Shown here: piece after piece, positions 58,705 through 64,000 of the stretch
Numbering within the stretch: the first letter of the stretch is position 1
Layout: every line of letters begins with the position of its first letter
Notes under the pieces: model-generated
What the model was told of the DNA's origin: nothing
Databases searched by the model: none
Seen by the model: only the letters and a program-made list of their open reading frames with translations
Position numbers and translations under genes: made by a program
Source: Catellatospora sp. TT07R-123
Lineage (GTDB): Bacteria; Actinomycetota; Actinomycetes; Mycobacteriales; Micromonosporaceae
Direction: 5' to 3'
NCBI RefSeq assembly: GCF_018327705.1
Contig: NZ_BNEM01000002.1
Location: 62,001 to 126,000 of the forward strand
DNA length: 64,000 nt

Positions 58705-61013
58705 ACACCGCGATCGTCGTCGGCTGCTCGTCGTACGAGGATCCCGACATCGCGCCGCTGCGGTTCGCCGCCCGCGACGCCCAGGCCGTGGCCCAGGTGC
58801 TGCGGGACGGCTGCGACGTGCCCGAGCAGCGGCTGGTCCTGATGCACGACCAGGCCGGCGACCCGTGGCTGCGCCCGACGAAGTCGAACATCCTGCGCCA
58901 GCTGGTGCGGGCGCGGGACCTGACCCCGGACGGCATCCTCTACTTCTTCTTCAGCGGCCACGGCATCCAGTCCCGGTCGGGCACGCAGTACCTGCTGCCG
59001 CTGGACTGCGTCGCCGAGGAGCTGGAGGACACCGCGCTGCCGTTCGACCGGATCGTGCAGCACCTCGGGCGGGCCGACGCGCCCCACACCGTGCTGATGC
59101 TCGACGCCTGCCGCAACGTCGTCGAGGGCGGCAAGTCGGCGGGCGGGGCCGGGCAGGTCGACATCGCGGCCCTGTGCCCGTCCGGGGTGGTGTCACTGTG
59201 CTCGTGCCAGCCCGGCCGCGTGTCGTACGAGGCCGAGGCGTTGCAGTCGGGGATCTTCTCGGCCGCGCTGTGCGAGGCGCTCAGCGACGTCGGGCGCTGC
59301 CGCACCGTGCACGAGCTGGACACCTACCTGGCCCGGCGGGTGCCCGAACTGGCCGCCGCGCACGGCAAGCCGCGCCAGACGCCGTTCTCGCGGGTCGAGC
59401 CGCTGGGCGTGCAGCATCTGCAACTGGTGTCACCGGCGCGCGGCGGTGCCTGGACGGCGGCGACCCCGCTCGGCACCGAGGTCCGGAGCCGGCCGGTCCC
59501 GCAGCTGCTGCGGCTGTCGGCGAAACCCGTGGTCGCGGTGGACTTCGGGACGTCGTACTCCCTGGTCGCGGCCCTGGACGACGCGGGCAGGCCGGTGGTG
59601 CTGCCCGGCCCGGACAACCGCCTGGTCGTGCCGTCGGTGGTGCACTTCCTGCCCGGCTCGGACTACCTGGTGGGCACGGCGGCCGTGGAGGCGGAGCGGT
59701 TCCGGCCCGAGGCCACGATCCGGCACGTCAAGCGGCGCCTGGGCTCCGACCGGGGGTACGCCGTCGACGGCCGCTCGGTCAGTCCCGAGCTGGTCGCCAG
59801 CCTGATCCTGCGCTCGCTGCGCCGCAACGCCGAGGAGGCGCTCGGCGCCCCCGTCACAAGGTGTGTCGCCTCCTATCCCGCCAACTTCAACCGGGCCCAG
59901 GTCGCCGCGCTGCATGAGGCGTTCCGGCTGGCGGAGTGGGAGGTCATCCGGTTCGTCGGCGAACCCAACCTCGCCGGAATCGTCACCGACGCGGGCGAGG
60001 ACGACCAGATCCTCGTCGTCGACCTCGGCGGCGGCACGTTCGACGTCGCGCTGCTGGAGTACGAGCACGGCGTCGCCGAACTCAAGTCATCGGTGGGCAG
60101 CCAGTTCATCGGCGGCCTCGACTTCGACGAGGCACTGTTCGACTACGCCGTGGACCAGCTGCGCGGCCGCCACGGCTATCACAACGAGCTGACCCCGGAG
60201 ATCGAGGCGCTGATCCGGCAGGAGGCCGAGCGGGCCAAGCGCGAACTCGGGCGGCAGGAGGCGGCGTCGCTGCTGCTGACCGACCTCCCCGACGGGCAGC
60301 AGGGCTACCGCGACGTCAGCATCGGCATCGACCGGCCGACGTTCCGGTTGCTGACGCAGCACATGTCGGCCGGGATCCGCGCCAAGATCCGCGAAGCGCT
60401 GCGGTACACCCTGCCCGGAGAAGACAAACCGGTGGTGTTCCTGGCCGGCCAGGGCGGACGGATCTTCACCGTCGGCGAGATCCTGGCCGAACTAGGTCTC
60501 GACCGAGTCGTCGGCGGATCGCCGGAGACCGCGGTGGTCCGCGGTGGCGCGGTGCAGGCCGGGATCCTCACCGGGCAAGTCAACGACCTGCTGATACTGA
60601 ACCTGCTCCACTACGACATCGTGGTCGGCTGCACGAAGACCGCCCATCCCGACAACGACGAGGACTTCGCGGTCGTCGCCGTCGATCCGGTCCGCCACCG
60701 CGCCCATGAGAAACTCGTCGAGGCGCAGACCACGATCCCGACCAAGCGCAGCGAGGCTTTCCAGCTCTCCGACGGCCCTGGCCGGGCGCATGTGGTGGAG
60801 GTGTTCGAGCGGCTGGCCGGTGAGCTGCAGCCGATCGAACGCCGCGAGGTCAGCTCCCGGACCGGGTATGTCGAGGTGATCATCGACGTCGATGCCAACG
60901 CGCTGGTCCGGGTCGAGGTCAGGGAGGCCGACCGCGCCGAGTTCGTCGCGTCGCGCAAGCGGGTCCGCGAGAGCGTACGCCAGGAGCTCGAACGCCAGCG
61001 CCGCAAACCCTGA
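58701..61013 (+). CDS. Caspase-like peptidase fused to an Hsp70-type ATPase
   Basis: 770 residues. Residues 1-240 form a C14 caspase-like domain with the His-Cys dyad in FFFSGHGIQ (His87) and VLMLDACRNV (Cys137). Residues 275-640 form an Hsp70/DnaK ATPase: phosphate 1 VAVDFGTSYSLVAAL (Asp281), phosphate 2 VVDLGGGTFDVAL (441-448), the SQFIGGLDFDE motif, and adenosine-site elements VFLAGQGGRIF and AVVRGGAVQAGIL. The last 130 residues resemble a short DnaK substrate-binding region (VVGCTKTAHPDNDEDFAVVAVDP; RTGYVEVIIDVDANALVRVEVRE) followed by a charged helix. It may use substrate recognition by Hsp70 to switch on proteolysis. No signal peptide, so cytoplasmic. Confidence 0.9.
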   Translation: MNTAIVVGCSSYEDPDIAPLRFAARDAQAVAQVLRDGCDVPEQRLVLMHDQAGDPWLRPTKSNILRQLVRARDLTPDGILYFFFSGHGIQSRSGTQYLLPLDCVAEELEDTALPFDRIVQHLGRADAPHTVLMLDACRNVVEGGKSAGGAGQVDIAALCPSGVVSLCSCQPGRVSYEAEALQSGIFSAALCEALSDVGRCRTVHELDTYLARRVPELAAAHGKPRQTPFSRVEPLGVQHLQLVSPARGGAWTAATPLGTEVRSRPVPQLLRLSAKPVVAVDFGTSYSLVAALDDAGRPVVLPGPDNRLVVPSVVHFLPGSDYLVGTAAVEAERFRPEATIRHVKRRLGSDRGYAVDGRSVSPELVASLILRSLRRNAEEALGAPVTRCVASYPANFNRAQVAALHEAFRLAEWEVIRFVGEPNLAGIVTDAGEDDQILVVDLGGGTFDVALLEYEHGVAELKSSVGSQFIGGLDFDEALFDYAVDQLRGRHGYHNELTPEIEALIRQEAERAKRELGRQEAASLLLTDLPDGQQGYRDVSIGIDRPTFRLLTQHMSAGIRAKIREALRYTLPGEDKPVVFLAGQGGRIFTVGEILAELGLDRVVGGSPETAVVRGGAVQAGILTGQVNDLLILNLLHYDIVVGCTKTAHPDNDEDFAVVAVDPVRHRAHEKLVEAQTTIPTKRSEAFQLSDGPGRAHVVEVFERLAGELQPIERREVSSRTGYVEVIIDVDANALVRVEVREADRAEFVASRKRVRESVRQELERQRRKP

Positions 61014-61075
61014 CGCTCCGGTGGCGACGGATCGGCGCCGGTCGCCCGGTCGCCGGGTGCGGCGCGGACGTGGAG

Positions 61076-61117
61076 AAGGGCACCTCATACCGCGCAATGC
61101 GATGAGAAGGTGCCCTT
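61076..61117. terminator. Hairpin between the caspase-Hsp70 gene and the ABC operon
   Basis: AAGGGCACCT (61076-61085) pairs perfectly with AGGTGCCCTT (61108-61117); CAT/ATG pairs extend the stem with a bulge. It lies between the convergent ends at 61013 and 61129 and shares its stem core with the hairpin at 62929-62971. Confidence 0.6.
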
Positions 61118-61128
61118 CCTCAGCTCTG

Positions 61129-62016
61129 TCAGCTCTTGACGGAGCCCGCCATCAGGCCGCCGATGAACCAGCGCCCCAGCAGGATGTACACCACCAGCGT
61201 GGGCAGCGACGTGATCAGCGCCCCCGCCATCGACGCGGCGTAGTCCGGCGACTGCGCCCCCGCCAGGGCGTTCAGCGCGATGGTGATCGGCCCGTTGCGC
61301 GTGTTCGACATGAAGATCGCGAACAGGTAGTCGTTCCACGACGAGGTGAACTGCCAGATGACCGTGACCACGAAGCCCGGGATCGAGATCGGCAGGATCA
61401 GCGAGCGGAAGGTGCGCAGCAGGCCGGCGCCGTCCATCATGCCCGCCTCGATCAGCTCCTCCGGCACCACGGTCGCGTAGTAGTTGCGGAAGATCAGCGT
61501 GCAGATCGGGATGCCGTACACGGTGTGCACGAAGATCAGCGTCGGGATGCCGGGGGCGACGCCCAGCCACAGGACGACCTCCCGCAGCGGGATCATGACC
61601 GCCTGGTACGGGATGAACATGCCGAACAGGATCAGCGTGAACACCACGTCTGCGCCCGGGAACCGCCAGCGCGCCAGCACGAACCCGTTGGCCGCCCCGA
61701 TGAACGAGGACAGCAGCGCGACGGGGATCGCCAACTGGAAGGTGCGCCCGAACGACGGTCCGAGCGAGATCCAGGCCTTCTCCCAGGAGGCGAAGGTCCA
61801 CGTCTCGGGCAGGGTCCATTGGCCGTTGACGCCGATCTCGCGGCCGGACTTGAAGCTGGTCACGATCAGCACGTACAGCGGCATCAGCACGATCAGCACG
61901 AAGAACAGCAGCAGGGCGTAGCGCACCACGTTGGGCAGCACCCGCCGCGCCGCTCCCGGCGGGGGCGTCACCGGCGGGGCGGCCGTCGTCGGGGCGGCCA
62001 TGGTCTGGGTGGTCAT
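61129..62016 (-). CDS. Carbohydrate ABC transporter permease (MalG type)
   Basis: 295 residues with six membrane helices. The EAA loop contacting the ATPase is EELIEAGMMDGAGLLRTFRSLILPISIPG (EAxxxDGA-type). N-terminal poly-Ala/Pro tail, then VRYALLLFFVLIVLMPLYVLIVTSFK as helix 1. It is the inner permease of a CUT1 sugar uptake system; the ATPase is not encoded here, so a shared MsiK-like ATPase elsewhere is likely, as in other actinomycetes. Its ATG overlaps the upstream permease stop by 4 bases. Confidence 0.92.
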   Translation of the reverse strand: MTTQTMAAPTTAAPPVTPPPGAARRVLPNVVRYALLLFFVLIVLMPLYVLIVTSFKSGREIGVNGQWTLPETWTFASWEKAWISLGPSFGRTFQLAIPVALLSSFIGAANGFVLARWRFPGADVVFTLILFGMFIPYQAVMIPLREVVLWLGVAPGIPTLIFVHTVYGIPICTLIFRNYYATVVPEELIEAGMMDGAGLLRTFRSLILPISIPGFVVTVIWQFTSSWNDYLFAIFMSNTRNGPITIALNALAGAQSPDYAASMAGALITSLPTLVVYILLGRWFIGGLMAGSVKS

Positions 62017-62909
62017 GACCGCTTCTCCGACCGGTTGACGTGGACCAGGTACGGCACGACCACGACCGCGACGACCAGCAGCAGGAACACCGAGATGGCG
62101 GCGGCCTTGGCATAGTCGCGGGTGAGCAGGGTCTGCCAGACGTACACGGCCGGGACCTCGGTCAGCCACTGCGCCCCGGACACCGACATGATCAGGTCGA
62201 ACATCTTCATCGACATGTGCCCGGTGACGATGAGCGCCGACAGGATCGTCGGGGTGAGCTGCGGGAACAGGACCCGGCGGTAGAGCTGGAAGGTGGTCGC
62301 CCCGTCGACGACCGCGGCCTCGCGCAGCTCGTCGGGGATGCCCCGGAACCCGGCCAGGAACAGCGCCATGACATACCCGGACAGCTGCCAGACGGCGGGC
62401 ATCGCCATGGCCGCCATGCCCCAGTCCGGGTCGGTCCACCAGGGCCCTTCCAGGAAGTGCAGCCCGAGGCCCTCGAAGACGGCGTTGATGCCGCCCGCGT
62501 TCTCGCCCTGGCCGGGGTTCATCAGCCAGCGCCACACCACGCCCGAGGCGACGAACGACACCGCCATCGGGAACAGGTAGATGGTGCGGAAGAAGCCCTC
62601 GGCGCGGGCGCCGCGCTCCAGCAGCAGCGACCAGAGCAGGCCGAGCACGATGGTGCCGACGATGAAGACGACGGTGAACACCAGCAGGTTCATCAGCGAG
62701 TGCGTGAACCGGTCGTTGATGTCGTTGTTGAACAGCTTGTCGTAGTTGTCGAGGCCGACGAAGCCCTTCGACGGTCGCGCGTTGTGGCGATCCTGCATCG
62801 AGAGGTCGACGGTCCAGCCGATCAGTCCGTACACGAAGACGGCCAGCAGGATCAGTGAGGGGGAGATGAGCAGCAGACCGGGGATCCAGGTCCGCTTACG
62901 GTGGCGCAA
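62013..62909 (-). CDS. Carbohydrate ABC transporter permease (MalF type)
   Basis: 298 residues with six membrane helices. Helix 1 is TWIPGLLLISPSLILLAVFVYGLIGW; the EAA loop is DELREAAVVDGATTFQLYRRVLFPQLTP. It pairs with the MalG-type permease encoded directly downstream with an ATGA overlap. The substrate-binding protein gene lies upstream on the same strand, separated by a hairpin that could lower permease expression relative to the binding protein. Confidence 0.92.
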   Translation of the reverse strand: MRHRKRTWIPGLLLISPSLILLAVFVYGLIGWTVDLSMQDRHNARPSKGFVGLDNYDKLFNNDINDRFTHSLMNLLVFTVVFIVGTIVLGLLWSLLLERGARAEGFFRTIYLFPMAVSFVASGVVWRWLMNPGQGENAGGINAVFEGLGLHFLEGPWWTDPDWGMAAMAMPAVWQLSGYVMALFLAGFRGIPDELREAAVVDGATTFQLYRRVLFPQLTPTILSALIVTGHMSMKMFDLIMSVSGAQWLTEVPAVYVWQTLLTRDYAKAAAISVFLLLVVAVVVVPYLVHVNRSEKRS

Positions 62910-62928
62910 CGCGACCTCCTAGGGGTGA

Positions 62929-62971
62929 GGAAGGGCACCTTCCCAACGTGTATCGGGGAAGGTGCCCTTCC
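62929..62971 (-). repeat. Hairpin element between binding protein and permease genes
   Basis: A 16-base arm (62929-62944) pairs perfectly with 62956-62971 around an 11-base loop. It lies 15 bases after the binding-protein stop (minus strand) and 19 bases before the permease start. Such intercistronic hairpins in ABC operons often act as partial terminators or mRNA stabilisers that raise binding-protein yield. Its core AAGGGCACCT also occurs at 61076. Confidence 0.65.
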
Positions 62972-62985
62972 TATCACGTACTCGA

Positions 62986-64000
62986 CTACTTGGCCTTGGG
63001 GCCGAACTCCGCGGCCGCCGACGCGAGCGCCGCCTGCAGCGCCGCGACGTCACCGTCGGTGGAGAACTTGCCCTGGGCCGAGCCGACCGCGCCCTGCCAG
63101 GTCTGCGCGCAGGCCGAGCCGTGCGGGCAGCTGGGGACCTGGGTGGCGGTCTTCCAGTCGTTCATGGCCGCCTGCTGGTAGGCCGGGAAGCCGTCCGCTG
63201 GGACGTCGGTGCGGGCCGGGATCGAGCCCTTCTTCTTGTTGAACTCGGCCTGACCGGCCGCGCTGCCGACGGTCTTCAGCCAGCACTTGGTGCCCTCGGC
63301 GTTCTTGGCGCCCTTGGGCAGCACGAACGAGTCGGCCAGCCACTGGAACACGGCGCCGTTGCCCGGGAACACCGAGTAGCTGTAGTCCTTGAAGCCCTTG
63401 GCGTCGAGGTCGGCGGCCTCCCAGTCGCCCATCAGCTGGTAGGCGGCCTTGCCGTCCATCAGCATCTTCTCGGCGTCGGTCCAGTCGAAGGTGTCACGGT
63501 CCTTGTTGGTGTACGTGAGCAGCTTCTTGTAGTCGTTGATCGCGGCCGTCATGTCGGCGCCGGTCCAGTCGCCCGTGCCGTTCCACAGCGCGTTGAACTT
63601 CTCCGGGCCGAGCTTGCTGATGAGCAGGGCCTCGAACAGCATCTGCTGCGTCCAGTCCTTGCCCAGCGCGAGCGGCGCGGCCACACCGGAGGCCTTCAGC
63701 TTGTCCAGGTCGGCGAAGAACCCGTCGAGGGTGGTCGCGTCCTTGGTGATGCCCGCCTTGGCCAGCACGGTCTTGTTGCCCCACAGCACGTTGGCGCGGT
63801 GGATGTTGGCCGGCACGGAGTAGATCTTGCCGTCCACGGTGAGGTTGTCGATCAGGCCCTTCGGGAAGGCGTTGGTCAGACCCCACTCGGTGTACTGCGC
63901 CGACAGGTCCTGGACCTGGTCGTCGTTGATGTAGTCCGACAGCTCGGCACCGGCGTGGGCCTGGAACGTGTCCGGCGGGGTGCCCTGCTGCAGCCGGGAG
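62986..64000 (-). CDS. Sugar ABC transporter substrate-binding protein (partial)
   Basis: About 338 C-terminal residues; the N-terminus with the lipoprotein signal lies beyond the window. It fits the family-1 extracellular solute-binding proteins (COG1653): QQGTPPDTFQAHAGAELSDYIN, TEWGLTNAFPKGLIDNLTVDGKIYSVPANIHRANVLWGNKTVL, MLMDGKAAYQLMGDWEAADLDAKGFKDYSYSVFPGN and FVLPKGAKNAEGTKCWLKTVGS. It would deliver a mono- or oligosaccharide to the two permeases downstream. A cysteine pair near the end (VPSCPHGSACAQTW) is uncommon in the family. Confidence 0.92.
   Translation of the reverse strand, partial: SRLQQGTPPDTFQAHAGAELSDYINDDQVQDLSAQYTEWGLTNAFPKGLIDNLTVDGKIYSVPANIHRANVLWGNKTVLAKAGITKDATTLDGFFADLDKLKASGVAAPLALGKDWTQQMLFEALLISKLGPEKFNALWNGTGDWTGADMTAAINDYKKLLTYTNKDRDTFDWTDAEKMLMDGKAAYQLMGDWEAADLDAKGFKDYSYSVFPGNGAVFQWLADSFVLPKGAKNAEGTKCWLKTVGSAAGQAEFNKKKGSIPARTDVPADGFPAYQQAAMNDWKTATQVPSCPHGSACAQTWQGAVGSAQGKFSTDGDVAALQAALASAAAEFGPKAK

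Noticed and set aside
1-64000. CRISPR arrays, rRNA, tRNA, insertion sequences or prophage genes
   Set aside because: No regular repeats with spacers, no transposase or integrase proteins, and no cloverleaf-like GTTCGANNC segments in the gaps were seen by eye.

Overview
The window is chromosomal DNA of a very high G+C actinomycete. Pointers to an actinomycete are RbpA, an adjacent Lnt/Ppm1 pair as in mycobacteria, a mycothiol-isomerase-like fold, and several genes that look leaderless (a TAnnnT box 7-8 bp before the start codon). Gene style and the G+C-rich hairpins suggest a Micromonosporaceae-type organism; this is inference. No rRNA, tRNA, CRISPR array, phage or insertion sequence was found.

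Layout. 1-12977 is mostly housekeeping and regulatory: GNAT, DUF1918, TipA-like and PadR regulators, an ASCH/isomerase fusion, a flavin amine oxidase whose C-terminal segment sits at its N-terminus, a POT peptide transporter, rbpA behind a SigR-type promoter, and ppm1-lnt. 13326-21519 is a lysine-degradation locus: a tight minus-strand operon (kdd, amidohydrolase, kamD, kamE, kal, GlmL/MutL-type reactivase) diverging from kamA. The cleavage enzyme Kce is not in the window. 21559-25143 holds two genes with single-base frameshifts (a methyltransferase and a ClC channel) around a histidine phosphatase and a small P-loop kinase. 25208-27840 encodes a membrane flavocytochrome-like reductase, an FMN-binding lipoprotein-like protein and ApbE, a flavinylation/electron-transfer unit.

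27877-39733 is built around an arginine deiminase operon read from 38218 down to 29060: P-type ATPase, arcB, arcC, arcA, a 49-residue membrane protein, an NhaC-type antiporter and a YfcC-type transporter, flanked by a CPA antiporter and an APC permease. Arginine would be imported and converted to ornithine, NH3, CO2 and ATP; coupling to ion transport fits pH homeostasis or fermentative ATP supply.

39774-56341 is more accessory: a secreted trypsin-like protease with fibronectin and P domains, a LAL-type LuxR regulator, a SHOCT protein, a glycogen-debranching-like enzyme with an SCP2 partner, Lrp, ADH, VOC and LacI genes, an ATP-grasp protein and a 1187-residue secreted alpha-1,3-glucanase-like protein. 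56422-64000 holds a PepP-like peptidase, a small secreted protein, a two-gene unit in which a Pepco-like small protein is translationally coupled to a caspase-Hsp70 fusion (the best candidate for an unusual conflict or cell-death system), and a sugar ABC transporter operon cut by the window end.
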